NCBI GenBank assembly: GCA_036873755.1
Contig: JAVTVY010016035.1
Location: forward strand, 1 to 64,000
Direction of reading: 5' to 3'
Origin: Hanleya hanleyi
Lineage: Eukaryota; Mollusca; Polyplacophora; Lepidopleurida; Hanleyidae
Length of the DNA: 64,000 bases
Part shown: positions 1-10,958 of the stretch, piece by piece
Numbering within the stretch: the stretch's first letter is position 1
Layout of the letters: each line of letters begins with the position of its first letter
Notes under the pieces: model-generated
What the model was told of the DNA's origin: nothing
Seen by the model: the letters and a program-made list of their open reading frames with translations, nothing else
Database searches by the model: none
Made by a program: the position numbers and the translations under genes

Positions 1-300
1 GAGGCTGGAATTGTATTTACAATTGGCTTGAAATGCTCATTATTTTATTTTAGGGAAAGCCAGGGGAGTAGGTGGGGGACACAAACAACCAGCCAAATCA
101 CACCCAAATCAATGTATGAGGAATTTTCCTCATACATTTTATACTGTCTTTCCTGTATGAGATATATCTCGTTATATATATTTCCTGTATCTCGACATTT
201 CAATATCAGATAAGAGGATTACGTTGATGAACCTATATGGGTGAATGACGAACCAGATTTTTTTGAGGATTATTCAAGCAAGTGAGTACTTTTAACAACA
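1..300. other. No gene recognised; short hairpin
   Basis: Non-coding flank upstream of the LINE. A short inverted repeat (TGTATGAGGAA / TTCCTCATACA) lies at about 114-138. A short acidic open stretch at about 217-289 ends in a GTGAGT that could be a splice donor, but no convincing acceptor precedes it, so no exon is called. Confidence 0.5.
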
Positions 301-1190
301 ATCATTGCATGCGACGATTGGAATCTATTAGTAGACTACATGACTGATACACAAAATTATACTTCTAAACATAATCAAAATGCCAACCTGGCAGTCTTAG
401 AGATAAAGGGCGAATTAAATCTTAATGACATTTGGCGTCAGTGTGATAATCCATCCACGAGGCGATTCACCTGGCAAAGAAAGACAGCAACATGAATTAG
501 ACAGAGTAGGCTTGATTATTTTCTTGTTTCTGGCGAATTTCTTTAAAATGTTACTTTAGACAAATAGAGAAAGGTCCACGTTTCTGGAAATTTAACACGT
601 CTGCTACAGGATTATGACACGCTGATAATCAATGCTGTCAAAGAAACTATCCAGGAATGTTATGTATCCGGAGAAATCGACGAACCTACTTCTCTCAAAT
701 TGAATATTAATGATCAAGTCTTCTTTGAACTATTGAAAACTCAAATACGAAGTGCCACAATACCTTTTGCAGTAGTTAAGAAAAAGCCACTAAAAAGCAT
801 GAAAAGGAAATAAAATCAGAAATTACATCCACAAAAGAACAAAACAGGATTATGGAAAGGCTGGAAAGTAAAAGAGCAGACCTGGAAATTATTAGAAATC
901 ACGAAATAGAAGGATCAATTATACGTTCGAAAGTTAAATGGTATGAGAAAGTGGAAAGAAATTCAGACTATTTTTGAAACCTGGAAAAACGAAACTTTAT
1001 TAATAAAAGCATGTCAGAAATAATTAACAACCGTGATGAACGAGTTATACTCCACAGGGGAATTTCAGATGAAGTTAAGTCATTCTATTCGACCTTGTAC
1101 TCAAAACCGCCAAACGTAAATAGTGACAATGACAATATCTTTCCGGATCATGAAACTAAACTAGATTATGACCAGCAACAGTTATGCGAA
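300..1190 (+). pseudogene. LINE ORF2 remnant: endonuclease end and linker
   Basis: The translated pieces resemble the end of the apurinic-endonuclease domain of L1/Tx1 ORF2 proteins, which nicks target DNA for target-primed reverse transcription. Visible landmarks are a G/D-D-W-N-like motif near 315, an acidic D-I-W-R segment near 428, F-T-W near 465, and S-R-L-D-Y-F-L near 508. A TGA lies inside the endonuclease (about 495) and more stops follow. The last open stretch (about 1011-1190) runs directly into the Polinton-like insertion; its continuation resumes at 5590. Confidence 0.75.
1185..1190. repeat. Target-site duplication, left copy (TGCGAA)
   Basis: TGCGAA immediately precedes the left terminus AGTAGTATA and is repeated at 5590-5595 after the right terminus. 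Six-base target duplications are characteristic of Polinton integration. Confidence 0.9.
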
Positions 1191-1660
1191 AGTAGTATAG
1201 AACATGCAAAAATGGTCACATTGCCCTCTTTGCACTTAAACTTGAGGGGTAACTCTTGATTTTCCTAAAGAATCCGACAGGGGGCGTCACCAGCTCAAGA
1301 GAGCTCCCCGCCAAAGGGAGGTAACTCTTGATGCACTTTTGTGGTTTTTGGCAAATGCCGGGTTATCTTCCCTGATTCGAACATTTGCATATTAAATCTA
1401 TACGAGAAAATGCCTGTATGGGGTATGGATGATCCGATGGGGTGGTATGAGGTATCATTGTGAAGCTTATGTGAGGGGGCATCTGATGGGCTGGGTGAGG
1501 GGTTGAAATAGCGTCATTCTGCGCATGCGCGGTGGACAAAGGGTATGGAAATAGACGTTTTGGAGCCAGGGGAGCCACTAATGGTCCGATTGGGTCGAGT
1601 GAGGTATCAATGTGAAGCATTCGTAAAGGGACATCCGATGGACTGCGTGCTGAAATATCG
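1191..1660. repeat. Left terminal inverted repeat of element I
   Basis: This matches the inverse complement of 5120-5589 over about 470 bp with a few mismatches. It contains GGTAACTCTTGAT twice, a CTCF-like motif at 1274-1287 and the first subterminal repeat units. Confidence 0.85.
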
Positions 1661-2070
1661 CTCGCCCCCAGGCGTGGTGGACAAAGGGTATGGAAATAGA
1701 CGTTCAGGGGGAGCCCCTAATGGTCCGATAGAGTCGTATGGAGGTATCAATGTGAAGCACATGTGAGGGGGCATCCGATGGGGTGGGTGTGGGGTTGGAA
1801 TATGGTAATTCTGCGCATGCGCGGTAGACCAAGTGTATGGAATAGACGTTTTGGGATCTAGGGGAGCCCCTAATGGTCCGATGGAGTCGTATGAGGTATC
1901 AATGTGAAGCCTATGTGAGGGGGCATCCGTCTGGGCTAGTGTCTCGGCCGTTGTCAACAGTCTGCGCATGCGCAACCAGGGAATTGTGGGAAAAGGGTAT
2001 GGAAATAGACGTTTTGCGGTCTGGGTGGGCCACTAGTGGTCCTATGCAGTCGAGTGAGGTATCACTGTGA
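1420..2070 (-). repeat. Subterminal ~150-165 bp repeats, left block
   Basis: Units in the minus orientation, each with TGGAAATAGACGTTTTG, GAGGTATCAATGTGAAG and GGGGCATCCGATGGG. GCGCATGCGC palindromes occur near 1531, 1813 and 1963; one unit (near 1670) has lost it. Confidence 0.85.
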
Positions 2071-2127
2071 AGCCGGATGTAAACCACAGTACCCAGGGAA
2101 GTGACTCCGACTCCTGCGCCATTGACG

Positions 2128-2255
2128 TGTCATCACGCAGGCACACACACACACATACCTGGTGCACCCACACCCTGGTGTACCCTATGCCCTACGGGCT
2201 ATAGGGTACAGGGTGCACCGGGTATATGTGTGTGTGTGCCTGCGTACGATGACGT
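2128..2255. repeat. Imperfect palindrome with CA/TG tracts
   Basis: Arms read ACGCAGGCACACACACACAC and its complement, around a centre near 2195 that holds a second small palindrome (CCCTA...TAGGG). It lies in the internal part of element I, between its two repeat blocks, and could form a cruciform. Confidence 0.6.
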
Positions 2256-2337
2256 CATCCGGGTCCTCATCTTACATCCGGGTCCTCATCTTACATCCGG
2301 GGTTTTCCATGTTTACTGTCACGTGACCGGAACCGGA

Positions 2338-2382
2338 AAACTCACTCACTCACACACTCACACACTCACTCACTCACTCACC
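2338..2382. repeat. CTCA-type microsatellite
   Basis: Short CTCA/CACA tandem repeats. Similar tracts recur at about 3080-3111 and 3172-3250. All are inside element I. Confidence 0.85.
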
Positions 2383-3419
2383 GTCGTTAGTGCGTCCATG
2401 CGTTAAGACGGGCGTGGGGACGCCTCAAAGATGTTGTGAAAGCCATTCCGAGCTCCAAGAGCTCCAGGAGCTCCCTGAATGTATTCACCCATGCACTGAT
2501 AGATATTCAGAATGCGCAAACAAGTATCTGAAGCGGATGAATGAATGAGTAAGAATCATATTAGGTCACACCGAGCAAAGATGGAACTTTCTGAAACGGC
2601 GACTTCTGATTGGACAAGAGCAGCTGAGAATACATCTAACGGACAAGAACGACTATGGCAGATGCAATGCCAAATGGCGGCCTCTGATTGGACAAGAGAC
2701 TTCTTGAATTGTAAACCTACCCAACGCGGCTTCCCCAGCGTGGATATGTTATGATGGAGGGGAAAATAAACTATATGAAAAAACCTGTTATTGTTGTTGT
2801 TCTCTCATCCTTGTTGTTGTTCTCTCATCTGTCTGTATCATGGCGTCAAGGCGTTATGCTAGGGCTTTAAGTCGTTGAGACAGGCGTTAAGGCGTAAGGC
2901 CTTGAGGGGTGACAGCCATTCGAGAGCTTCACACTGATACCCCACACGGTCCATTTCACCAGGGATGGTCAACCACTCAACAAACCTCCACGAATCCCTA
3001 AAATGCCTGCTTTCTATACTACGGCCAGACTGCGCATGCGCAAAATGATGAAAACGGAGGAACCATTAGTCCAGTCGGATCCCACTCACTCACTCACTCA
3101 CTCACTCACCGTCGTCAGTGCGTCCACGCGTTAAGACGGGCGTTGTGGACGCCTCACCGGCGTTGTGCACGCTTCACTCACTCACTCACTCACTCACACT
3201 CACGCACACTCACTCACTCACACGCGCGCACACCCTCACACTCACACCCACAGGTAACTCTACCAGGTAGTTGGATGGAAAAATAGGCCGTTATCTACTC
3301 CAAATGCACCCCATCGCACCTCCGAAACTCCCGCTTTCGCTACTACTCTCACTGATGACGTCACCGGTGACGTCAACAGGTGACGTGGACATCCCTTCAA
3401 GTCGTGGTCTACACCCCGA

Positions 3420-5360
3420 GAGCTACAAAATAACACTTCCCTAGACTCATTCGGACCAATAGTGGTCCATATCGGCCTCAAAATGTCTATTTCCATACTA
3501 CGGCCTGCCTGCGCATGCGCAGAATGACGATATTCCTAACACCCATCCACCCAGGGGATGCACCCTCACGTTTGCATCACATTGCTACCTCACTCGACTC
3601 AATCAGACCATTAGTGGCCCACCTAAACCCCACAACGTCTATTTCCATACCCTTTTCCCACAATTCCCTGTCTGCGCATGCGCAGAATGTCGACAACGGT
3701 CGATACACTAGTCCAGGTGGATGCCCCCTCACGTAGGCTTTACATTAATACCTCACTCAACTCCATTGGCCCATTAGTGGCCCACCTAGACCCCAAAACG
3801 TCTATTTCCATACATTTTGTCTAGTGCGCATGCGCAGAATGACGTCAGTTCCACGTCATACTAGTCCAGGCGGATGCTCCTTCACGACTGCTTTACATTG
3901 ATACCACATACGACTCCATCGGACGACTAGTGGCCCACCTAAACCCCAAAACGTCTATTTCCATACCCTTTTCCCACAATTCCCTGTCTGCGCATGCGCA
4001 GAATGTTGAGCACGGCCGAGACACTAGTCCAGGTGGATGCCCCCTCACATAGGCTTCACATTGATACCTCACTCGACTCCATAGGACCACGAGTGGCCCA
4101 CCTCGACCCCAAAACGTCTATTTCCATATCCTTTTCCCACAATTCCCTGTTTGCGCATGCGCAGAATGTTGAACACGGCAAAGATACTAGTCCAGGCGGA
4201 TGCCCCTTCACAAGAGCTTCACATTGATACCTCATACGACTCCATCGACCCATTAGGGGCTCCCCTCGATCCTAAAACGTCTATTTCCATACCCTTGGTC
4301 TACTGCGCATGCGCAGAATGACGTCAGTTCCACGTCACACCCACCCCATCGGATGTTCCTTCACGAATGCTTCACATTGATACCTCACTCAACTCCATCG
4401 GACCATTAGTGGCTGCCCTAGATCCCAAAAGGTCTATTTGCATACCCTTTTCCCACAATTCCCTGTTTGCGCATGCGCAGAATGTTGACAACGGCCGAGA
4501 CACTAGTCCAGGCGGATGCCCTCTCACATAGGCTTCACAGTGATACCTCACTCGACTGCATAGGACCACTAGTGGCCCACCCAGACCCCAAAACGTCTAT
4601 TTCCATACCCTTTTCCCACAATTCCCTGTTTGCGCATGCGCAGAATGTTGACAACGGCCGAGACACTAGCCCAGACGGATGCCCCTCACATAGGATTCAC
4701 ATTGATACCTCATACGACTCCATCGGACCATTAGGGGCTCCCCTAGATCCCAAAACGTCTATTTCCATACCCTTTTCCCATAATTCCCTGTCTGCGCATG
4801 CGCAGAATGGTGACAACGCCCGAGCCTCTAGTCCAGTCAGATGCCCCCTGACATAAGCTTCACATTGATACCTCATACGACTCCATCGGACCATTAGTGG
4901 CCCACCTAGACCCCAAAACGCCTATTTCCATACCCTTTGTCCACCGTGCATGCGCAGAATGGTGACAACGCCCGAGCCACTAGTCCAGTCAGATGCCCCC
5001 TCATGTGTGCTTCACATTGATACCTCATACGACTCCATCGGACCATTAGGGGCTCCCCTAGATCCCAAAACGTCTATTTCCATACCCTTTGTCCACCGCG
5101 CATGCGCAGAATGACGATATTTCAACCCCACACCCAGCCCATCGGATGCCCCTTTACGAATGCTTCACATTGATACCTCACTCGACCCAATCGGACCATT
5201 AGTGGCTCCCCTAGCTCCAAAACGTCTATTTCCATACCCTTTGTCCACCGCGCATGCGCAGAATGACGCTATTTCAACCCCACGCCCAGCCCATCAGATG
5301 CCCCCTCACATGAGCTTCACAATGATACCTCATACAACCCCATCGGATCATCCATACCCC
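3420..5360 (+). repeat. Subterminal ~150-165 bp repeat array, right block (~12 units)
   Basis: Tandem units of 150-165 bp. The central palindrome recurs near 3510, 3673, 3828, 3989, 4152, 4304, 4469, 4630, 4794, 4949, 5099 and 5252. Two unit types alternate irregularly: one has TTCCCACAATTCCCTG before the palindrome, the other TTGGTCTAC or TTGTCCACC. The array also generates apparent open frames of 65-130 codons, which are by-products of the repeat. Confidence 0.9.
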
Positions 5361-5589
5361 ATACAGGCATTTTCTCGTATAGATTTAATATGCAAATGTT
5401 CGAATCAGGGAAGATAACCCGGCATTTGCCAAAAACCACAAAAGTGCATCAAGAGTTACCTCCCTTTTGCGGGGAGCTCTCTTGAGCTGGTGGCGCCCCC
5501 TGTCGGATTCTTTAGGGAAATCAAGAGTTACCCCTCAAGTTTAAGTGCAAAGAAGGCAATGTGACCTTTTTTGCATGTTCTATACTACT
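5120..5589. repeat. Right terminal inverted repeat of element I
   Basis: This is the inverse complement of 1191-1660. It has a CTCF-like motif on the minus strand at 5493-5506 and two TGCGCATGCGCA-type sites (about 5098 and 5251) at its inner part. Confidence 0.85.
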
Positions 5590-5595
5590 TGCGAA
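5590..5595. repeat. Target-site duplication, right copy (TGCGAA)
   Basis: TGCGAA immediately follows the right terminus TATACTACT and is identical to 1185-1190. The LINE frame continues from here. Confidence 0.9.
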
Positions 5596-6317
5596 GGACA
5601 GTTAACACTTCCAGAATGTTCGAATGCCCTGAAAAATATGAAAAACGGTAAATCACTTGGATCAGATAAATTTCCATGTGAATTTTATAAACTGTTTTGG
5701 AAAAGTCTTGGTGTCTTCCTTTTCAGATCAATTAATTATGCGTACGCAAATGGACATTTATTAGAATTTCAGAAACAAGGCGTAATAACATGTTTGCCCA
5801 ATATGGAAAGGACCGTAACTATATTAAAAATTGGGGCCAATATCATTGTTAAATGTGGACTATAAAATAGCCTCATCTTGTATTGCTAACAGAATAAGTG
5901 AGTCCCAAAAGGATATCATAAAGGATAGGTTTATTGGTGAAATTACGAGAATGGTTTATGATGTTATGACGTGCACTGACGAGAATAACATACCTGGACT
6001 GCTCTTCCTGGTGAGCTTTGACAAAGCTTTTGACAGCGTTGACTGGAAGTTCATACAAAGAGCACTGCGGTCATTCGGATTCGGTGAATCGACTGTTTCA
6101 AAGAAATTCAAAAAGCTGTGTGCAAATCGACAATTTTCTGTCTTCTTTTCTTTTTTGAACAGGAACGAGGGTGCCGACAGGGTGATCCTGTATCCCCTTA
6201 CCTGTTCATCATTTTCGCAGAATTACTAGCTATAGCTATAAAAAAAAGACCCGGGTATCAACGGTATAAAACTTGACAATTCCGAAATTAAAATTCTGCA
6301 GTATGCTGGTGATACTA

Positions 6318-6478
6318 CACGCTTAAAACTAAACTGTTGAAACTTACTCGGAAAGTGTTGAAATAACCCTTTAAGTGTGTCCACAGGGACTGCTCTTTAA
6401 GTGTTGTCCCTGTGGACACACTTAAAGGGTTATTTCAACACTTTACGAGTAAGTTTCAACACTTTAGTTTTAAGCGTG
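6318..6478. mobile_element. Palindromic MITE with TA target duplication
   Basis: A 161-bp, nearly perfect palindrome that starts CACGCTTAAAACT and ends with its complement, flanked by TA at 6316-6317 and 6479-6480. Removing it with one TA makes the LINE reading frame contiguous across the catalytic box. TA duplication and short size fit a Tc1/mariner-type MITE. No coding capacity. Confidence 0.85.
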
Positions 6479-8129
6479 TACTTTGTTTCTAGATGGATCA
6501 AAAGAATCATTAAGGCGAGCCATGGGTATCCTCTAGGATTTTTCGAGTTGCTCCGGTCTTTAAAATGAATATTGAAAAATCTATTATCCAGTGGATTGGA
6601 AGTAAAAAGGGTAACACAACTAACTTATGGGAACACTATAGAATCAACTGGGATCCTGGGGGGTTTAAACTATTGGGGTATCTTTCAGCCCAGACCTGGA
6701 AGAGATGCCAGCTTTAAATTATATGCCAAATCTTTGTGCTATTAGACGCTTGTTAGGATCGTGGTATAAGAGAAATTTGAGTCCCATTGGAGAAATTACA
6801 GTTATTAAAACTTTCGCTTTACCGCTTCCTACTCATCTCTTGTCTGCTTTGCCTAACCCACCCGACCATTTTTTGACCGATTTACAGAAAATATTGTACG
6901 CTTGTATCTGGGGAGGAGGCCTGACAAGATTAAAAGGAAAACAATTATTTGCAGTAAACAAGATGGAGAGCTAAATATGACACACATTCCGTCCTTTATT
7001 GATTATATGAAAATTAAATGGGTTAAACGTAGTTTAGCTTTCACAGATTTTCAATCTGATATGATGCTCAAGATCTCCTCGAAGATAGGCTCAACGATCT
7101 GGGAAATAAATATGGTTGGCTTGCAGAAAATCAGTAAATATGTTAAAAATAAGTTTTGAAAGGATGTTCACCTAGCCTGGATCAAGAATATGCATGGAGA
7201 ATTGACTATCTCAGGTACCATGGATGATTTGATAGATAACTATGCCCCAGTCTGCAATTGGGGATAAATTAGGAATTGGCATTCATGCGGGGTCAGGGTT
7301 TTGAGAAATCTCTAGTCGATCATAACTCTGGATTCTTATCCTTTCAGATTTTTCAGTGTAAATTTCAACCCAAGCCGAAAAACTGTTTAACTTATTACGC
7401 TGTTATTCATAACATACCAAAGGATATTATGAGAAAACTCCACAATCAAGCTTCACTGGAGGAAAAAAATGCTATTCAAACTAAGAAACCAAGAACGCTC
7501 CAAATTTATATACCGATCTTCACTTAAATCGGTTCAGGAAATCTCTCACAATAGCCAAATTAAATGGAATGATTCCCGGAACCTTCCGAATATTAGTGAA
7601 GCTGGATGGAAACTCATTTTTCAAAACCCCTTCTCTGTGACCACTGAAACCAAACTCCAATATTTTCAATTCCAGATTGCGCATAACAACCTGGTTACTA
7701 ATACAGTCGTACAGATGCAGTTTCTGTAATAATGATAGGGAAACGATTCTACATTTATTTTGGTAATGTATCCATGTCAGACATATATGGGCTCAATTCC
7801 AGGCCTGGGCTGTAGAGATAAATATTGCATCTGAAATGGACCTCTCTCACAGAGATGTGTTGCTGAAGAAAAGTTGTACAACGGCTCTGGTTAACCACTT
7901 ACTTTTAATTGAAAAAATATGCCTGTACGATTAGAGAAGTACAGGTACAGTCCCCCGTTTCAGGGTTGTGTGCGAATCTATTTATCGGACGAAGGACTTG
8001 GAAAAAAGTATATTGCTTTAACCATGCAATGACTCTTTCGCAGCCTTCCAAACCAAGTGGGGCTCCCCTAGTCGATCTACAAGCTACCTAAAATACAACA
8101 TACTGAAATATGTGAAATAAATCCCTCAT

Positions 8130-9460
8130 CTCCTGTAATTTTTTAATCTTCAAGTTTCTTCTGTGATATATACCGGAGCTTATTCGGGATTATTGGATTA
8201 CAAAACCCTGTAACCCTGGTCATGTGGGTACTGTAAGGGTTTATGTAAATCATGGCTTAATAAAGCAATAAATGCCCAGTGGTAAATCCAGAGCTTACAG
8301 GAAAAAAAGAAGACTTTCCTGTATGAAATAGTATACCAGACCGACCTTGATATCAGACATGCAATTCTTTTCACTTTCACAGTAACAGATTGTGACCTAA
8401 ACGAGGTTTTTCGCGTAAAAATACTCTTGTTTTTATGATGCGTAAAAACTTTTGGCCTACATTCCTTCATTGATCAATCGATTGCCGCAAAGAGAGTTGT
8501 TGGAACATACTATTGAAGCAAAGTGAATGAATAGGCGGATTTTTCAAGCAAGAAATATTAATATCCTTCTAATAGCCAATCATATTTGAATTTCGAAGAG
8601 GTCATACAGGAGAAATATGGACCAAAGAAAATCTATAGAACCATAACACCAATCCGTTCTTCTAAAGAGAAACCGAGTGGCATTCATATGCGAGTACGCG
8701 TAATATGACGGCATCACATATATATATTTCTATGCCACCCCAAAGAGGAGTAGTAAAAACCTTAATAATACTACCAGAAGCTAGTTAATTACCTTCTGAT
8801 ACCACTGATGACCCCATCATCAGTCCACACAAGGGGGGGGCGGTCTAGTTCTCTGAAGAATTAAATCGTTTACTCTCGTATCCATAACAAACTTCCAAAA
8901 GACGAAAATAGTTATTTTTAGCCTAATATAAAAATTCATATCAGCTGCAAGATTTGGTGAAGGTGGTGATAGTTTTTTTTCTACCTAAAATTAAGCGTTA
9001 AAATGAGACAGAATGATTGAAACCACATCTTAAAAAGTCGATCCCCCGATTTGTCACTGATTAAGCGACAAGAGAGATGGGAAGCGTTATTTTTAGGTCT
9101 GGTTTTAATCAAATTGATGTGTATGGCAACTGGAATATATATACGTTGACAGTCACCCAATCTGATTGAAAGCAGATCACTCTGGCGTATTGCACGGGTT
9201 ATCATTTATTCCTGAGTTTCATTTATTTTCCTTTTGTGTTGAATGATCCACCTGGGTTCAAGAGTAACCTCCCCTGCACTGTGCATGATTGTACATATCA
9301 CACAAATTGTCAAGCTCTACCAGTCATTCATTCTCATGGCATCAGATTGTATGTTTATCCCTTATTGACATATATACCTGTTTGCCGACGGTCTGACGTT
9401 GGGAAAATGCTGATCAGTCTTTGCGTTCTGCTTCGCGCCTCTCCATTGGAACGTAGCGCA
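8130..9460. other. No gene recognised
   Basis: AT-rich DNA between the LINE and the foldback cluster. It has a short TA tract at about 8718-8730 and a G-run at 8833-8841. The open frames here are short and have no recognisable domain. Confidence 0.5.
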
Positions 9461-9493
9461 TATGGCAAACCGTTTCAGTATTTAATCGGTTAT

Positions 9494-9860
9494 TCCACAT
9501 ATGTTGAAAACTTTTACACATATGTCAAAAAGTTTTCAACATATGTATAAAACTTTTCAACATATGTCTAAAAGTGCGAATTTATTCCACATATGTGTAA
9601 AAGTTTTATACATATGTTATAAACTTTTTGACATATGTGCAAAAGTTTTCAACATATGTGGAATAGTTAATTTAACATATGTGTAAAACTTTTCAACATA
9701 TGTCTAAAAGTTTTACACATATGTCTAAAAGTTTTCGACATATGTTGAAAAAAAGGTTTTTACACATATGTCTAAAACTTTTACACATATGTATAAAACT
9801 TTTCAACATAAGTGAAATAGTTATTTTATTTCTTTTCCACATATGTCTAAAAGTTGCGAC
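9494..9860. repeat. 21-bp CATATG repeat arrays (foldback arms)
   Basis: First of nine arrays. The unit is about 21 bp and pairs the palindrome ACATATGT with AAAACTTTT or its complement AAAAGTTTT. Other arrays are at about 10,123-10,525, 10,990-11,272, 12,004-12,420, 12,733-13,045, 13,648-14,252, 14,508-14,813, 16,078-16,470 and 16,545-16,755. Because 21 is a multiple of three, they create open frames reading H-M-C-K-T-F repeats on both strands. These are not genes. Confidence 0.9.
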
Positions 9861-10958
9861 ATCTGCCGAAGGCATCGACTGCTCTCTGGTATCATTTTGG
9901 CGCCTTTTCCTCCTCCAAACAAAGGAACAATCTTTCCACAAAGATAACATATTCAGTAAGATTGACCTTGAAATGGCTGTAAGAGACTTGAGTTCGTGTG
10001 TTTATTTATCTGTGACCTAGCTGATTACTCCTACACTACCGTATTGCGATCCTGTATGTCAGATGTCTTGTTAATTCAGGCTTTGTTCCTATGGCAAGCC
10101 GTTTCAGTATTTAATCGGTTATTCCACATATGTTGAAAACTTTTGCACATATGTCAAAAAGTTTTTAACATATGTATAAAACTTTTCAACATATGTCTAA
10201 AAGTGCGAATTTATTCCACATATGTGTAAAAGTTTTATACATATGTTAAAAACTTTTTGACATATGTGCAAAAGTTTTCAACATATGTAGAATAGTTAAT
10301 TTATTTAACATATGTGTAAAACTGTTCGACATATGTGTAAAACTTTTACACATATGTCTAAAACTTTTACACATATGTCTAAAAGTTTTCGACATATGTT
10401 GAAAAAAAGGTTTTTGCACATATGTCTAAAACTTTTACACATATGTATAAAACTTTTCAATATAAGTGAAATAGTTATTTTATTTCACATATGTGCAAAA
10501 CTTTTACACATATGTCTAAAAGTTGCGACCTCTGCCGTAGGCATCGACTGCTCCCTGGTATCATTTTGGCGCCTTTTCCTCCTGCAAACAAAGGAACAAT
10601 CTTTCCACAATGATAACACATTCAGTAAGGTTGACCTTGAAATGGCTGTAAGAGACTTGAGCTCGTGTGTTTATTTATCTGTGACCCAGCTGATTACTCC
10701 TACACCACCTGTCAAATGTCTTGTTAATTCAGGTTTTGTTCCTACCCCAGCCCCGCTATCCTCGTTCGTTTGAAGTTTGCATGGACCCACCGTACTCTGT
10801 ACCACATTTAGCTACCGCACACAGGGGATTGTTGTTGGTAATAATTTAGGATCTTAATTTTCATATATACCGGTACCTCGTACTCATATTTATGGAGTAG
10901 GATGAGAGTATATCAGAATATAATATCATAATTAATAACTGACCAACAACCAGCCCCT

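Larger units (their letters stand above)
1191..5589. mobile_element. Non-autonomous Polinton-like element I (4.4 kb)
   Basis: The element starts AGTAGTATAGAACATGC and ends with the inverse complement. Its terminal inverted repeats are about 470 bp long (1191-1660 and 5120-5589). It is flanked by a perfect 6-bp target duplication, TGCGAA. Its subterminal regions are arrays of a ~150-165 bp repeat that also occurs near the ends of the full Polinton at 52,960. The stretch at about 3000-3060 closely matches the Polinton near 61,045. No integrase, ATPase or capsid gene remains. It is best read as an internally deleted derivative moved by the integrase of a Polinton. Confidence 0.85.
5590..8095 (+). 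pseudogene. LINE ORF2 remnant: reverse transcriptase and C-terminal region
   Basis: This continues the coding frame interrupted at 1190. RT blocks seen are the W-R-P-I-like region with S-L-L-N-V-D-Y-K near 5838, the catalytic F-D-K-A-F-D-S-V-D-W block near 6018, and the R-G-C-R-Q-G-D-P-V-S-P-Y-L block near 6165. The last needs a frame change at about 6160. The box that should read Y-A-D-D reads Y-A-G-D (near 6303) and is cut by a MITE. Downstream open stretches at 6705-6974, 6902-7159, 7276-7527 and 7469-7729 lie in different frames and match the thumb/C-terminal part of this LINE group. The gene is clearly dead. Confidence 0.8.
300..8130 (+). mobile_element. L1/Tx1-type LINE, 5'-truncated, decayed, with two nested insertions
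   Basis: A non-LTR retrotransposon remnant. From left to right it shows the end of an APE-type endonuclease (a DDWN motif near 315, then F-T-W and S-R-L-D-Y-F near 460-530), a linker, and reverse transcriptase blocks (FDKAFDSVDW near 6018; R-G-C-R-Q-G-D-P near 6165; a Y-A-G-D box near 6303). A long C-terminal region runs to about 8090. Many stop codons and frameshifts break it, and no ORF1 or 5' UTR is visible, so it is a dead, 5'-truncated copy. Removing the insertions at 1191-5589 and 6318-6478 makes the reading frames on either side contiguous. The 3' end is not sharply marked; about 8130 is an estimate. Confidence 0.85.

Noticed and set aside
217..290. Possible partial host exon ending at a GTGAGT donor
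   Set aside because: A stop lies just upstream in that frame and no good acceptor precedes it. It is too short to judge.
2430..2530. Short coding-like stretch inside element I (K-D-V-V-K-A-I-P-S-S-K)
   Set aside because: Could be a remnant of a Polinton gene end, but it is about 30 codons with stops and I cannot match it to a gene.
3994..4856. Open frames of 65-130 codons in the subterminal repeat array
   Set aside because: The same peptide fragments recur in every unit and on both strands. They reflect the repeat, not a gene.
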